A stretch of DNA of 64,000 nt from Roseibium salinum (GTDB lineage Bacteria; Pseudomonadota; Alphaproteobacteria; Rhizobiales; Stappiaceae): NCBI RefSeq assembly GCF_026240905.1, contig NZ_JAPEVI010000003.1:930001-994000 (forward strand). Direction: 5' to 3'. A program made the translations under genes and the position numbers. The notes below the pieces were generated by a model that searched no databases, was not told the DNA's origin, and saw nothing but the letters and a program-made list of their open reading frames with translations. Of this stretch, positions 8,888 through 19,379 are shown piece by piece. Position 1 is the stretch's first letter, and every line of letters starts with the position of its first letter.

Positions 8888-10237
8888 ATGCAGGTAACCG
8901 AAACCCTCGCCGAGGGCCTCAAGCGAGAGCTCAAAATCGATGTTCCGGCGAACGATCTCGCCAGCAAGCTCGATGACTATCTGAACGAGCTTAAAACCAA
9001 GGCTAACATCAAGGGCTTCCGCCCGGGCAAAGTTCCGGTCGGGCACCTGAAAAAGATGTATGGCCGCCAGGCCATGGCCGAGATCCTGTCGAACACGATC
9101 CAGGAATCCACCCAGAAGGCCGTTGAGGAGCGCTCCGAGCGCCCGGCGCTGACGCCGGAAATCGACCTGCCGGAAGAAGATGCGGAAAAGATCCTGGCCG
9201 GCGACGCCGATCTGTCCTTCACGATGACCTACGACGTGCTGCCGGAATTCGAGATCATGGATTTCTCCGGCATTGAAATCGAGCGCCCGGTCGTCGAAAT
9301 CGCCGACGAGGAAGTCGACCAGCAGATTGCCGAAATCGCCAAGAACAACACGCCGTTCGACACGAAGGATGGTCCCGCCGAAAGCGGCGACAGGATCACC
9401 ATGTCCTATGTCGGCAAGATCGACGGCGAGCCGTTTGAGGGCGGTGCCGACGAAAACGGCATGCTGGTACTGGGCTCCGGCCAGTTCATCCCGGGTTTTG
9501 AAGATCAGCTGATCAACCTCAAGGCCGGCGACGAGAAGGTCGTCGAACTGACGTTCCCGGAAGACTACCCGGCGGCGCATCTCGCCGGCAAGGCAGCCAC
9601 CTTTGACGTGACCGTCAAGGACGTTGCGGCGCCCGGCGAAGCCACCGTTGACGATGACTTCGCGAAAGGGCTCGGCCTTGAGTCCCTCGACCAGCTGAAG
9701 GAAATCGTGCGCGGCCAGATCGAAAGCCAGTTCGGCGCCTTGACCCGCCAACGCGTCAAGCGCCAGCTGCTCGACAAGCTTGACGAGCACTATTCCTTCG
9801 ACCTGCCGGAGAAACTGCTCGAATCCGAGTTCGACGTCGTTTGGCGCCAGGTCGAAGAAGACATGAAGCGCAACGAAAAGACTTTCGAGGACGAAGAGAC
9901 CACGGAAGAAGAGGCGAAGGCGGAATACCGCAAGATCGCCGAGCGCCGTGTCCGCCTCGGTCTTGTGCTGTCCGAGATCGGTGAGAAGAACGACATCCAG
10001 GTCACCGACGAAGAACTGCAGCGCGCTCTTTACGATCGCGTCCGCCAGTTCCCGGGACAGGAGCAGCAGGTGTTCGAATTCTACAAGAACAACCAGCAGG
10101 CCCTTGCGTCCCTGCGGGCACCGATCTACGAGGAAAAAGTCGTCGATTACATTCTGGAGCTTGCCAAGGTGAGCGACAAGACGGTGACCAAGGAAGAGCT
10201 GGAAAAGCTGGTCGCGGAGGATGAGGACGACGCGTAA
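8888..10237 (+). CDS. tig: Trigger factor, ribosome-associated chaperone
   Basis: 449-residue chaperone that binds ribosomal protein L23 at the exit tunnel and helps nascent chains fold. The N-terminal ribosome-binding domain carries the signature GFRPGKVP at residues 43-50. The FKBP-type peptidyl-prolyl isomerase domain lies roughly at 160-250 (SGDRITMSYVGKIDGEPFEGG, then GSGQFIPGFEDQL), followed by the helical C-terminal chaperone arms and an acidic tail. Length is normal. It is transcribed ahead of clpP and clpX, the usual order, but a strong terminator separates it from clpP. Secure. Confidence 0.98.
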   Translation: MQVTETLAEGLKRELKIDVPANDLASKLDDYLNELKTKANIKGFRPGKVPVGHLKKMYGRQAMAEILSNTIQESTQKAVEERSERPALTPEIDLPEEDAEKILAGDADLSFTMTYDVLPEFEIMDFSGIEIERPVVEIADEEVDQQIAEIAKNNTPFDTKDGPAESGDRITMSYVGKIDGEPFEGGADENGMLVLGSGQFIPGFEDQLINLKAGDEKVVELTFPEDYPAAHLAGKAATFDVTVKDVAAPGEATVDDDFAKGLGLESLDQLKEIVRGQIESQFGALTRQRVKRQLLDKLDEHYSFDLPEKLLESEFDVVWRQVEEDMKRNEKTFEDEETTEEEAKAEYRKIAERRVRLGLVLSEIGEKNDIQVTDEELQRALYDRVRQFPGQEQQVFEFYKNNQQALASLRAPIYEEKVVDYILELAKVSDKTVTKEELEKLVAEDEDDA

Positions 10238-10320
10238 TCGCGTTCTCCCCGAAATCCCCGGATGCGGTGGCAGATTTAACTTTGCCTTCATGCCGCATCT
10301 GTCATGTCATTGCGTTGAGG

Positions 10321-10354
10321 GCGACATCCCGTATATACGGGATGTCGCTTTTTT
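10321..10354 (+). terminator. Terminator downstream of tig
   Basis: Perfect 28-base inverted repeat at 10321-10348 (GCGACATCCCGTAT and its complement) followed by six T. It sits 84 bases after the tig stop and 85 before clpP. Confidence 0.9.
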
Positions 10355-10438
10355 CGAGTCAGGCCCTGATCGATGCGCTCAGGGCCTGTGTCCAGTCCGG
10401 CCGAATGCCGGGCGTCATCTCAAGCTTATGGATGAGGT

Positions 10439-11068
10439 ATGAAGGATCCTGTCGATATCTATATGAACACACTCGTGCCGATGGTTGTCGAACAGACAAA
10501 CCGGGGCGAGCGGGCCTTCGATATCTACTCGCGCCTGCTGAAGGAGCGCATCATCTTCATGACCGGTCCGGTCGAAGATCACCTGGCGACCCTGGTATGC
10601 GCGCAGCTACTGTTCCTGGAGTCCGAAAACCCGTCAAAGGAGATCGCGCTCTACATCAATTCCCCGGGCGGTCTTGTTACCTCCGGGCTCGCGATCTACG
10701 ATACGATGCAGTTCATTCGACCGGCGGTGTCGACGTTGTGTATCGGTCAGGCTGCCTCCATGGGCTCGCTGCTTCTGGCCGCCGGTGAAAAGGGCATGCG
10801 GTTCAGCCTGCCGAATGCGCGGGTGATGGTGCACCAGCCGTCGGGCGGGTTCCGCGGCCAGGCCGCAGATATCATGCTTCATGCACAGGAAATCCTGGCA
10901 ATGAAGCGCCGGCTCAATGACATCTACGTGAAGCATACCGGTCAGACCCTCGACCAGGTTGAAGAAGCGCTCGAACGCGACAACTTCATGACTGCTGACC
11001 GGGCCAAGGAATTCGGAATCGTGGACAAAGTGATCACCGACCGAGCAACTCTTGGCGACGACAGCTAA
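10439..11068 (+). CDS. clpP: ATP-dependent Clp protease proteolytic subunit
   Basis: 209-residue serine protease that forms the 14-subunit chamber fed by ClpX or ClpA. The catalytic triad is visible: Ser107 in QAASMGS, His132 in MVHQPSGG and Asp181 in ERDNFM. ATG 10439 is preceded by GATGAGGT. The family usually removes a short propeptide; here processing would fall near residue 10-15. The clpX gene follows 244 bases later in the same direction, so the two may share transcription, although the gap is long enough for a separate clpX promoter. Secure. Confidence 0.98.
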   Translation: MKDPVDIYMNTLVPMVVEQTNRGERAFDIYSRLLKERIIFMTGPVEDHLATLVCAQLLFLESENPSKEIALYINSPGGLVTSGLAIYDTMQFIRPAVSTLCIGQAASMGSLLLAAGEKGMRFSLPNARVMVHQPSGGFRGQAADIMLHAQEILAMKRRLNDIYVKHTGQTLDQVEEALERDNFMTADRAKEFGIVDKVITDRATLGDDS

Positions 11069-11312
11069 ACTGAACAGAGAAACCCGGTCTTAATCATGGA
11101 TTGAGATTCCGGGGGAAACGCCGGAAAAACCAAGGTTGGTGCCGGGTTTTCATCTTCGCCTTAAACCTATATTGATTTTTAATGGCGAAGCATGGTGACA
11201 TCAGACTTTGAAGTGGCGCGCCGTTGCGTCGCTTCATTGCCGGTTCGGTCATAATTTGGCCCCAACCGGAAAGATAAGGGGATATACTCCCCGTAAACGC
11301 GAGGTTGACTAC

Positions 11313-12578
11313 ATGACAAAGGCCAGCGGCAGCGATTCCAAGAATACGCTCTACTGCTCCTTCTGCGGCAAAAGCCAGCATGAGGTTCGCAAGCTGATCG
11401 CCGGCCCGACTGTTTTCATTTGCGATGAATGTGTCGAGCTGTGCATGGATATCATCCGCGAGGAAAACAAATCCTCGCTGGTGAAGTCACGGGACGGGAT
11501 CCCGACCCCTCAGGAAATTCGCGATGTTCTCGATGACTATGTCATCGGCCAGGGCGGTGCGAAGAAGGTTCTGTCGGTCGCGGTTCACAACCACTACAAG
11601 CGCCTGAACCACGCATCGAAAAACAACGATGTCGAACTGGCGAAGTCCAACATTCTGCTGGTCGGACCGACCGGTTGCGGCAAGACGCTTCTGGCGCAGA
11701 CGCTTGCCCGCATCCTGGACGTGCCGTTTACCATGGCCGATGCCACCACGCTGACCGAAGCAGGCTACGTGGGCGAGGACGTTGAAAACATCATCCTGAA
11801 GCTCCTGCAGTCCGCCGACTACAATGTCGAACGCGCGCAACGCGGCATTGTCTATATCGATGAGGTCGACAAGATCAGCCGCAAGGCCGACAATCCGTCG
11901 ATCACGCGGGACGTGTCCGGCGAAGGTGTGCAGCAGGCGCTCCTGAAGATCATGGAAGGCACGGTTGCTTCCGTTCCGCCGCAGGGCGGCCGCAAGCACC
12001 CGCAGCAGGAATTCCTGCAGGTGGACACGACCAATATCCTGTTCATCTGCGGCGGCGCCTTTGCCGGTCTGGACAAGATCATCTCCGATCGCGGTACCCA
12101 GACCTCCATCGGCTTCCAGGCCCAGGTCCATGCCCCGGAAGACCGCCGTATCGGCGAGCTGTTCGCGGAGCTGGAACCGGAAGATCTGCTGAAATTCGGT
12201 CTCATCCCGGAATTCGTCGGCCGTCTGCCGGTGATCGCAACGCTGGAAGACCTGGACGAAGAAGCCCTGGTGACGATCCTGACCGAGCCGAAAAACGCCC
12301 TGGTCAAGCAGTATCAGCGTCTCTTCGAAATGGAACAGGTGGAGCTTTCCTTCCACGACGAAGCCCTCAAGGCCATTGCCCGCCGGGCGATCGACCGCAA
12401 GACCGGTGCCCGCGGCCTGCGGTCCATCCTGGAGTCGATCCTGCTCGACACCATGTACGAGTTGCCGGGACTGAAAGGCGTGAAGGAAGTCGTGATCTCG
12501 CCGGAAGTGGTGAAAGGCGAGGCACGCCCGCTTTATATCTACGAGGACCGGGAAGAAACCTCCGCGACCAGCGCCTGA
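11313..12578 (+). CDS. clpX: ATP-dependent Clp protease ATP-binding subunit ClpX
   Basis: 421-residue AAA+ unfoldase that recognises tagged substrates and threads them into ClpP; in alphaproteobacteria it also degrades cell-cycle regulators. The N-terminal C4 zinc finger has Cys15, Cys18, Cys37 and Cys40. Walker A is GPTGCGKT at 118-125, Walker B is [10 protein letters not shown], and the C-terminal small domain includes [12 protein letters not shown]. The start is ATG 11313, with GAGG 8 bases upstream, instead of an ATG 35 codons earlier. A GGGGA-TATAC-TCCCC dyad at 11278-11292 lies in the leader. Secure. Confidence 0.98.
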   Translation: MTKASGSDSKNTLYCSFCGKSQHEVRKLIAGPTVFICDECVELCMDIIREENKSSLVKSRDGIPTPQEIRDVLDDYVIGQGGAKKVLSVAVHNHYKRLNHASKNNDVELAKSNILLVGPTGCGKTLLAQTLARILDVPFTMADATTLTEAGYVGEDVENIILKLLQSADYNVERAQRGIVYIDEVDKISRKADNPSITRDVSGEGVQQALLKIMEGTVASVPPQGGRKHPQQEFLQVDTTNILFICGGAFAGLDKIISDRGTQTSIGFQAQVHAPEDRRIGELFAELEPEDLLKFGLIPEFVGRLPVIATLEDLDEEALVTILTEPKNALVKQYQRLFEMEQVELSFHDEALKAIARRAIDRKTGARGLRSILESILLDTMYELPGLKGVKEVVISPEVVKGEARPLYIYEDREETSATSA

Positions 12579-12613
12579 GGCTGATCCATCCGGTCCTGAT
12601 ATGAGAAGTGAAT

Positions 12614-12641
12614 AAATGCCGCTCCCTGTGAGCGGCATTTT
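12614..12641 (+). terminator. Terminator downstream of clpX
   Basis: AAATGCCGCT (12614-12623) pairs with AGCGGCATTT (12631-12640) around a seven-base loop, ending in a T run. It closes the clpP-clpX unit. Confidence 0.8.
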
Positions 12642-12917
12642 GCCTTCCTGGCAGGTTTGTGCGGTGCCGGCGGCGATATCCACCAGCGTTGCGAGTCGTC
12701 AACAGACAAGACCTCTCTATTGCGCCGCATTACCTTGACACGGGCAGTTCAGGTGTCCACCTAATAGACCGAAAGGACGGCTCGTGCGGATCGTCAGTAC
12801 GCCCAATTGGGGTTCTGCGGTCCGGCCAATCGGGACTTCTGAACCGAAAGCCGTTATCCAGTGTCCAGGCTGCCTTTTATCGAGTGGGGCCAGGGCACGT
12901 CGAGAAAGGATAAAAAC
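12642..12917 (+). other. clpX-lon intergenic region
   Basis: No gene seen. CTTGACA at 12734-12740 is a good -35 for either sigma-70 or RpoH; the best -10-like element (CACCTAATAG, 12758-12767) is at an unusually long spacing, so I do not call a promoter. A heat-shock promoter for lon would be expected here from relatives. Confidence 0.35.
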
Positions 12918-15347
12918 ATGAGCGACGCACCAACCCGCGCCACCGACTCGGACAGCACCGCTGTCTATCCCGTATTGCCCCTGCGCGATATCGTCGTCTT
13001 CCCGCACATGATCGTGCCGCTGTTTGTCGGCCGCGAAAAATCGATCAAGGCGCTGGAAGAGGTGATGACCACGGACAAGCACATCCTTCTGGCGACCCAG
13101 ATGAATGCGGCGGATGACGATCCGAATCCGGATCAGATCTACAATGTCGGTACGCTTGCCACCGTTCTGCAATTGCTCAAGCTGCCGGACAATACCGTGA
13201 AAGTCCTGGTTGAGGGCGGCGCACGCGCGCAGATCGGTGACTACACCGACCGGGCCGACTATTTCGAAGCCTCGGCAACGGTTCTGCCTGAACGCGACGG
13301 CGAGAACATTGAAATAGAAGCTTTGGCGCGCTCCGTCGTTTCCGAGTTCGAGAACTATGTGAAGCTGAACAAGAAGGTTTCACCGGAAGTGCTCGGAGCC
13401 ATCAATCAGATCGACGATTACTCCAAGCTGGCCGATACGATCGCGTCGCATCTTGCCATCAAGATCCCTGAAAAGCAGGAGATCCTCGGCATCGTTTCCG
13501 TTGCCGAACGGCTGGAGCGCGTGCTCGGCATGATGGAGAGCGAGATCTCCGTCCTGCAGGTGGAAAAACGCATCCGCTCCCGCGTCAAGCGGCAGATGGA
13601 GAAAACCCAGCGCGAGTACTATCTGAATGAGCAGATGAAGGCCATTCAGAAGGAGCTCGGCGACAGCGAGGACGGCCGCGACGAAATCGCGGAGCTTGAG
13701 GAAAAGATCAAGAAGACCAAGCTGAGCAAGGAAGCCCGCGAGCGCGCGGCTGCGGAGATCAAGAAGCTCAAGCAGATGAGCCCGATGTCCGCGGAAGCGA
13801 CCGTGGTACGCAATTACCTTGACTGGATGGTCGGCATTCCGTGGAACAAGAAGTCCAAGGTCAAGCTCGACCTGGCTTATGCCGAGAAGGTGCTCGACAC
13901 CGACCACTACGGCCTCGAAAAGGTCAAGGAGCGGATCGTCGAGTATCTCGCGGTCCAGAGCCGGGCGAACAAGCTGCGCGGCCCGATCCTCTGCCTAGTC
14001 GGTCCTCCCGGCGTCGGCAAGACCTCCCTCGGCAAGTCGATCGCCAAGGCCACCGGCCGTGAGTTCGTCCGTATGTCGCTTGGCGGCATGCGCGATGAAG
14101 CGGAAATCCGCGGTCACCGCCGCACCTATATCGGCTCGATGCCCGGCAAGGTCATCCAGTCGATGAAGAAGGCCAAGAAATCCAACCCGCTCTTCCTGCT
14201 CGACGAGATCGACAAGATGGGCATGGATTTCCGCGGCGATCCGTCTTCGGCTCTGCTTGAGGTGCTCGATCCGGAACAGAACTCGACGTTCATGGACCAC
14301 TATCTGGAAGTCGAATACGACCTTTCGGACGTGATGTTCGTGACCACGGCCAACACGCTGAATATTCCAGGTCCGTTGATGGACCGTATGGAAGTGATCC
14401 GCATTGCCGGCTACACGGAACAGGAAAAGGTGGAAATCTGCCGCCGTCACCTCATTCCGAAAGCGGAAAAGGATCACGGTTTGCGCGAAGGTGAGTTCTC
14501 CATCGAGGACGAGGCCCTGCAGTTCATCGTCCGCCGCTACACCCGCGAAGCCGGTGTGCGTAACCTTGAGCGCGAATTGGCGACCCTGGCCCGTAAGGCG
14601 GTCAAGGACATCCTGATGAGCGACAAGGAAAGCGTCACGGTGACGACGGAAGTGGTCGAGAAATATCTCGGCGTTCCGCGCTACCGCTACGGTGAAGCGG
14701 AACTGGAGGACCAGGTCGGTGTTGTCACCGGTCTTGCCTGGACCGAGGTTGGCGGTGAGCTCCTGACCATCGAAGGCGTGATGATGCCGGGCAAGGGCAA
14801 GATGACCGTGACCGGCAACCTGAAGGAAGTGATGAAAGAATCGATTTCGGCAGCGGCCTCCTATGTCCGCTCGCGTGCAATCGACTTCGGCATCGAGCCG
14901 CCGACCTTCGACAAGAAGGACATTCACGTCCACGTGCCGGAGGGCGCAACGCCGAAGGACGGTCCGTCCGCCGGTATTGCGATGGCGACCGCGGTGATCT
15001 CGACCCTGACCGGCATCCCGGTACGCCGTGATGTGGCCATGACCGGCGAGATCACCCTGCGCGGCCGCATCCTTCCGATCGGCGGGTTGAAGGAGAAGCT
15101 GCTTGCTGCACTGCGTGGCGGCATGAGGCTGGTGATGATCCCGGAAGACAATGCCAAGGACCTGGCAGAGATTCCGGACTCGGTCAAAAACTCGCTCGAA
15201 ATCATCCCGGTTTCCGGCATGGAAGAGGTGCTGAAACATGCTCTCGTCCGGCTGCCGGACCCGATCGAATGGGATGAAACCGCCGCCGAGGCAGCCGCCA
15301 AGGCACGTGAGTCGGACGACGAAAAGGCAGGCCTTTTGGCCCACTGA
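12918..15347 (+). CDS. lon: Lon endopeptidase
   Basis: 809-residue ATP-dependent serine protease that removes misfolded and short-lived regulatory proteins in the cytoplasm. The N-terminal LON substrate-binding domain begins [15 protein letters not shown]. The AAA+ module has Walker A GPPGVGKT at 362-369 and [10 protein letters not shown]. The C-terminal protease domain has catalytic Ser684 in PKDGPSAG and its partner lysine in the GGLKEK segment at 725-727. The start is ATG 12918 with AAAGGA upstream, in preference to an upstream frame beginning MSRLPF. It follows clpX and precedes hupB, a typical alphaproteobacterial order. Secure. Confidence 0.98.
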   Translation: MSDAPTRATDSDSTAVYPVLPLRDIVVFPHMIVPLFVGREKSIKALEEVMTTDKHILLATQMNAADDDPNPDQIYNVGTLATVLQLLKLPDNTVKVLVEGGARAQIGDYTDRADYFEASATVLPERDGENIEIEALARSVVSEFENYVKLNKKVSPEVLGAINQIDDYSKLADTIASHLAIKIPEKQEILGIVSVAERLERVLGMMESEISVLQVEKRIRSRVKRQMEKTQREYYLNEQMKAIQKELGDSEDGRDEIAELEEKIKKTKLSKEARERAAAEIKKLKQMSPMSAEATVVRNYLDWMVGIPWNKKSKVKLDLAYAEKVLDTDHYGLEKVKERIVEYLAVQSRANKLRGPILCLVGPPGVGKTSLGKSIAKATGREFVRMSLGGMRDEAEIRGHRRTYIGSMPGKVIQSMKKAKKSNPLFLLDEIDKMGMDFRGDPSSALLEVLDPEQNSTFMDHYLEVEYDLSDVMFVTTANTLNIPGPLMDRMEVIRIAGYTEQEKVEICRRHLIPKAEKDHGLREGEFSIEDEALQFIVRRYTREAGVRNLERELATLARKAVKDILMSDKESVTVTTEVVEKYLGVPRYRYGEAELEDQVGVVTGLAWTEVGGELLTIEGVMMPGKGKMTVTGNLKEVMKESISAAASYVRSRAIDFGIEPPTFDKKDIHVHVPEGATPKDGPSAGIAMATAVISTLTGIPVRRDVAMTGEITLRGRILPIGGLKEKLLAALRGGMRLVMIPEDNAKDLAEIPDSVKNSLEIIPVSGMEEVLKHALVRLPDPIEWDETAAEAAAKARESDDEKAGLLAH

Positions 15348-15374
15348 CGGCCATTTTGCACTGCAAAAGAAGTC

Positions 15375-15401
15375 AAGCCCCGGGAAATCCGGGGCTTTTC
15401 T
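15375..15401 (+). terminator. Terminator downstream of lon
   Basis: AAGCCCCGG (15375-15383) and CCGGGGCTT (15389-15397) form a nine-pair stem with loop GAAAT, followed by T-rich sequence. Confidence 0.85.
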
Positions 15402-15534
15402 TTTGAATAATCGGTCAAAATGGCGGTTTTCTGCGAAAAAACCACTTGCGTTTCAGTTCAATTCGCACGAATTTCGCGCAACGGCGCTGACAGGAATCGT
15501 CGGCACTCTGCCGTTTCTTAGAAAGGTATCTGCT

Positions 15535-15811
15535 ATGAATAAAGAACGATTTGATCGCAGCTGTTGCAGAAAAGACCGGCCTCACCAAGGCGCAGGCGGG
15601 CGAAGCAGTTGACGCAACCTTTGAAGCTGTCACAGAAACCCTGAAGGGCGGCGATGAAGTCCGTATCATCGGATTCGGCAACTTCACGGTTTCTGAACGT
15701 GCTGCAACCGAAGGCCGCAACCCGCGGACTGGCGAAACGATCCAGATCCCGGCTTCTAAGACGCCGAAGTTCAAGGCTGGTAAAGGCCTGAAAGACGCTG
15801 TGAACGCTTAA
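15535..15811 (+). CDS. hupB: DNA-binding protein HU, with an apparent +1 frameshift in codons 3-4
   Basis: Nucleoid-associated HU homodimer subunit. From residue 6 onward the frame is clean: [20 protein letters not shown], then the DNA-binding arm around [18 protein letters not shown] and [15 protein letters not shown]. The 5' end reads ATG AAT AAA GAA CGA, which runs out of frame. Deleting one A of the AAA at 15541-15543 gives M-N-K-N-D-L-I, the expected HU N-terminus, and a 91-residue protein, the standard length. GAAAGG at 15521-15526 is the ribosome-binding site for ATG 15535. Reading from TTG 15551 instead loses the start of helix 1. A sequence error is most likely. It stands alone after lon with its own terminator. 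Confidence 0.93.
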
Positions 15812-15836
15812 TCGTTCGAAGACAGTTTCGACAAGG

Positions 15837-15870
15837 ACCCCGTACCTGCATTTCAGGTGCGGGGTTTTTT
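15837..15870 (+). terminator. Terminator downstream of hupB
   Basis: ACCCCGTACCTG at 15837-15848 pairs with CAGGTGCGGGGT at 15854-15865 (one G-U pair), followed by a run of six T. Confidence 0.88.
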
Positions 15871-15985
15871 CTTGAGCAGAATCAGCTTTTGGTTGTTCCT
15901 TGTCCGTATTGCATTCTATCGTTCGAGTTGGCCGGTGCGCTGTAAAATGCAATCCGTGTTCCGACGCGATGGACGGGAGTGGTGA

Positions 15986-16642
15986 ATGACGCTGAATGCT
16001 CTCATCAAACGCCGCCAGCGGGCGCTGTTCGAGGCCTGGGTGCGCAATCCGCTGGTTCAGGTGCAGGTGGAACATCCGGAGTATCTCGGCCGCCTGGTTT
16101 TTCTGGGCGATTTCGATGACACCGTAGAAACCGCGCAGGCGGGGAGGCGAAGCCTGAAGAACGTCGCCATCGTCAACAAACCCGGCAATCCCGATGTGAA
16201 CACCAGCGTCTGGGTCCGGGCGGGCTATTCGTCCTATCAGAAGGCCTGGCTGGGATTCGTCGAACAGGTCTACGGCATAAAGGCGACAGCCAACGATCTC
16301 GCCGGCTACAATATCGATCACCTGCTCAACAAGGCACGCAGTCCGGACAAGGCCGGTTTCATCCGGATCGAGGCGATTAACGACGCGGTCAATCAGGACT
16401 GGGGCCGCCTGTTCGAACGGGCGGCAAGCAATCCGGATTTCAGCGCAAATCAAAAGCGTTTCCGGCGGACGATGTCCTGGATCATTGCCGCCAAGCTCAT
16501 GGAGCAGTCACCGCCGCGAGGACCAGGAGACCACGATGGCATCGCGCGGCTCGTTCAGTTTTTCAATCGGAATGGCCTGGCAGCGGACAACCCGCAGCGC
16601 GGCCTGACGGAGATGCTGGAATTTGCATACCGCTTTCAATAG
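15986..16642 (+). CDS. Conserved-looking hypothetical protein with an HNH-like NxDHLxNxxR segment
   Basis: 218 residues from ATG 15986, with GGGAG about 9 bases upstream. No signal peptide or membrane segment. I do not recognise a named family. The segment Y-N-I-D-H-L-L-N-K-A-R around residues 108-118, followed by FIRIEAINDAVNQDWG, resembles the core spacing of HNH-type nuclease folds (Asn-x-Asp-His-x-x-Asn), but the flanking metal-binding cysteines are absent, so nuclease activity is only a guess. Two aromatic-rich strands precede it (NTSVWVRAGYSSYQKAWLGFV). It stands alone between hupB and tRNA-Val. Codon use resembles its neighbours, so recent transfer is not indicated. Confidence 0.65.
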   Translation: MTLNALIKRRQRALFEAWVRNPLVQVQVEHPEYLGRLVFLGDFDDTVETAQAGRRSLKNVAIVNKPGNPDVNTSVWVRAGYSSYQKAWLGFVEQVYGIKATANDLAGYNIDHLLNKARSPDKAGFIRIEAINDAVNQDWGRLFERAASNPDFSANQKRFRRTMSWIIAAKLMEQSPPRGPGDHDGIARLVQFFNRNGLAADNPQRGLTEMLEFAYRFQ

Positions 16643-16835
16643 GCCGAGAGGCCTCTGCAAGAGGCATGGCGGGCTGGCCTTTGCGGTTGTCCGGTATTGT
16701 TTGCGGCGCTCTGAATTCGGTTCCGCGTAACGGCCGGGCAGGGCTCGGACAGACGTGGCCCCGGGCCTTCAAACACTGGCGGTTTCCATCATCCACAGGC
16801 CGGTCTGAGCGAGAGGATTTTCTTTCGATTTGCAC

Positions 16836-16864
16836 TTGCCAAGCGGAATGGGACCACCTAAAAG
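16836..16864 (+). promoter_or_regulatory. Sigma-70 promoter for tRNA-Val
   Basis: TTGCCA at 16836-16841 and TAAAAG at 16859-16864, spacer 17, 17 bases before the tRNA. Confidence 0.55.
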
Positions 16865-16881
16865 GCGTCTCACCTCGTTGA

Positions 16882-16957
<76 letters not shown>

Positions 16958-17283
16958 TTCTCCCAAAAATCCTGAACGAATGCAGCCGCTTGGCGGATGG
17001 CCCGTGTCTTTGACGGCCGGTTTGCGCCGCAGATTCGGGTCTGCGTGCATGTGCCGTGTGCCCTCTGCTTCGGCGAGCGCCGCAGGTCGTGGTTGACGTT
17101 TGCCGGCGTGCGCACGGAGCATGCTGTGTGTTTTCCGGCCGACGACTGGCGCTTTGCCACAATTTTGGGGCAGTGTGATGGCTTGGCCCGGCAACACGGA
17201 GCGCCTGGTTTCCTTTCTTCGATCGCTTCGATACACTTGCTCGGCTAAACAAAAAAACCGTTGCAAGGTAAAAGCTTACGTCG
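16958..17283 (+). other. Gap between tRNA-Val and the phosphate symporter gene
   Basis: 326 bases. Open frames here are GC-driven and lack ribosome-binding sites. I see no convincing terminator or promoter. Confidence 0.3.
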
Positions 17284-18943
17284 ATGGCTATTCTGGTTCT
17301 GATAAAGATGCTGGGGGCAGTGATGCTGCTCCTTTATGCGGTCCGCATGGTTCGGACGGGCTTCGAACGGGCTTCGGGGTCAGCGCTGCGCAGAACCATA
17401 GGCAAGGCCTCGTCCGGTCCGCTGTCAGGGGCGGTCTCAGGCATGCTGGTTGCCATCCTGCTGCAGAGCGCCACGGCCGTTGCGATCCTTGCCGCCGGCT
17501 TCGCGACATCCGGCTTCATCACGACCGCGTCCGGACTCGCCGTCCTGCTCGGCGCCGACCTCGGTTCCGCCCTCGTTGTACAGTTCCTGGTCTTCGACCT
17601 CAGCTGGCTGATCCCGGTGCTGCTGGCTGCCGGAGCCTGGCTGTTCCTGAAGATAGAAGCTCGCATGGCGAAACAGGCGGGACGAGATCATGATCGGGAT
17701 CGCGCTGATACTGCTGTCACTGCAGATGATCGGCGAGGCGACAGCGCCTTTGAAGGAGGCGCGCTTCATGCCGCAGGTGGCCGGCTATCTGGCCGAGGAT
17801 GCGTCGACCGCGCTTGCCGTGGGAGCGTTGTTGGCTTTTCTGCTGCATTCCAGTGTCGCCACCGTGCTGATGGTGGCCGCCTTCGTTCAACAAGCGGGCC
17901 TGTCGATGGAGGCGGCCGTTCCGCTCGTCCTGGGGGCGAATGTGGGCGCCGGCCTGGTCGCCATTTGGCTGACGCGCGGAATGGACCGGAAGGCCAAGCT
18001 TCTGCCCCTTGGAAATTTCGTCTTCAGAACGGTTGGCGCGGTAGCGGTGCTGCTTGCGGTGAGCGCGATTGAAAATCCTTTTGCAGGAATTGACGCCGAG
18101 CCGGCGCTGCTGATCGTGGCCGTCCACGTCCTTTTCAATGTCCTGCTGGTCGTGTGCTGCCTCCCGCTGACAAAACCTCTGGCATGGCTGGTGGAAAAGG
18201 TGGTGCCGGAAGACCGCCGGGCGGAGGGCGAGGCGCGCCTCATGCCGCAAAGTGCGCTGGATCAGCGCGTCGTCGGCAATCCCCGGCTTGCGCTGGCCAG
18301 TGCGACCCGTGAACTGCTGCGCATGGGAGAGCTGGTCGAGGCAATGACAAGGCCGATCGTCATCATGCTGGAGAAAGGGAGCCCGGAGGAAATCACGGGC
18401 CTGCAACTGATGGATCGCAACGTCAATGCGATTCACTCGGCCATAAAGCTCTACATCGCCGAGGTGAACCGGGGTGAGCTTACCGCCGACCAGGCGGAGC
18501 GGAGCATGGAACTGGTCAGTTTTGCCGTGAACCTGGAGCGGGCGGGGGACCTGGTTGCCAAAAACCTGCTGGAACAGGCGCTGGAGCTTCACCAGAGGAA
18601 GATCAGTTTTTCCCAGCAGGGGCTGAAAGAATTGGCACGGATGCATGATCGTGTCCTGGCGAACATGCAATTGGCCCTGAACGTCCTGGTGTCAGGGGAC
18701 GTTGCGTCGGCGCGGGAACTGATTGCCGAAAAGGACAAGATGCGGGAGATGGAGCGCGAATGTCACAACCGGCATCTTGAGCGGCTCAAATCAAGAACGC
18801 CGGAAAGCATGGAGACCAGCAACGCCCACCTGGAAGTGGTGCGGAGCCTCAAGGAGATCAATTCGCTGTTCGCCGCCGTGGCGGTGCCGATACTGGCCCG
18901 CGAGGGCCTGCTGCGCGATACGCGGCTGGTGCCGGCCGAATAG
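17284..18943 (+). CDS. Na/Pi cotransporter family protein with C-terminal PhoU-like domain, with an apparent frameshift
   Basis: Inner-membrane PNaS-type symporter, usually importing or exporting inorganic phosphate with sodium. The first half carries the internal repeat GLLLQSATAVAILAAGFA-like (LLQSATA near residue 61) and the second half its partner LLHSSVATVLMVAAF, the paired QSS-type motifs of the family. The last ~210 residues form PhoU-like helices with E/R-rich repeats (MDRNVNAIHSAIKLYIAEVNRG). The frame is broken at about 17684-17690: GRDHDRDRA should read GRIMIGIA, which needs one base removed from GACGAGATC. With that the protein is one chain of about 552 residues, a normal length. 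The ATG at 17284 has only a weak, distant AAGG. Confidence 0.85.
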
Positions 18944-19165
18944 GGCGGCAGGCGACGCAGCCCCGGAGTGCCGGGCCGGGGTGCCGGAGTCGATCGCAAA
19001 ACGGGTCGGGTACCTTGCCAGACAGTGCAGGCGTTGCCGAAAGGCACCGTTATTGACGTTGGGAAACAGTGAGTTATCCACATTGAACGGCGCGCTCTTT
19101 GAAGAGGAAAACCAAGCATGCTTGCCGCTTTGTCAAAAAACGGCAATTCGAAGCCTCCAGGGTGC

Positions 19166-19194
19166 TTGACTTCGCAATCCAGCCGCCGTACATC
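19166..19194 (+). promoter_or_regulatory. Putative promoter for the tRNA-Asp pair
   Basis: TTGACT at 19166-19171 and TACATC at 19189-19194, spacer 17, 37 bases before the first tRNA-Asp. The -10 is weak. Confidence 0.4.
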
Positions 19195-19231
19195 AGCGCC
19201 ACTTCAGGGCGACAGCACGTCGCCTTGCGAA

Positions 19232-19308
19232 GCGGGTGTAGCTCAGTTGGTTAGAGTGCCGGCCTGTCACGCCGGAGGTCGCGGGTTCGAGCCCCGTCAC
19301 TCGCGCCA
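19232..19308 (+). tRNA. tRNA-Asp (anticodon GUC), copy 1
   Basis: 77 bases with CCA. The acceptor GCGGGTG pairs with CACTCGC (one G-U); the anticodon stem CCGGC/GCCGG encloses CTGTCAC, anticodon GTC. Confidence 0.97.
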
Positions 19309-19379
19309 TTTCCCCAGTCGCCCTTGACCAAGACGTTCTTGGCATGTGACCGTGGAATGGTGCAAGATACCGTGAATGT

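Noticed and set aside
8633..10291. 552-codon minus-strand frame opposite tig
   Set aside because: Shadow of tig; no ribosome-binding site or recognisable domain.
11487..12683. 398-codon minus-strand frame opposite clpX
   Set aside because: Shadow of clpX, including across the terminator; not protein-like.
12734..12767. Heat-shock or sigma-70 promoter for lon
   Set aside because: Excellent CTTGACA -35, but the only -10-like element is at a spacing too long for either sigma factor.
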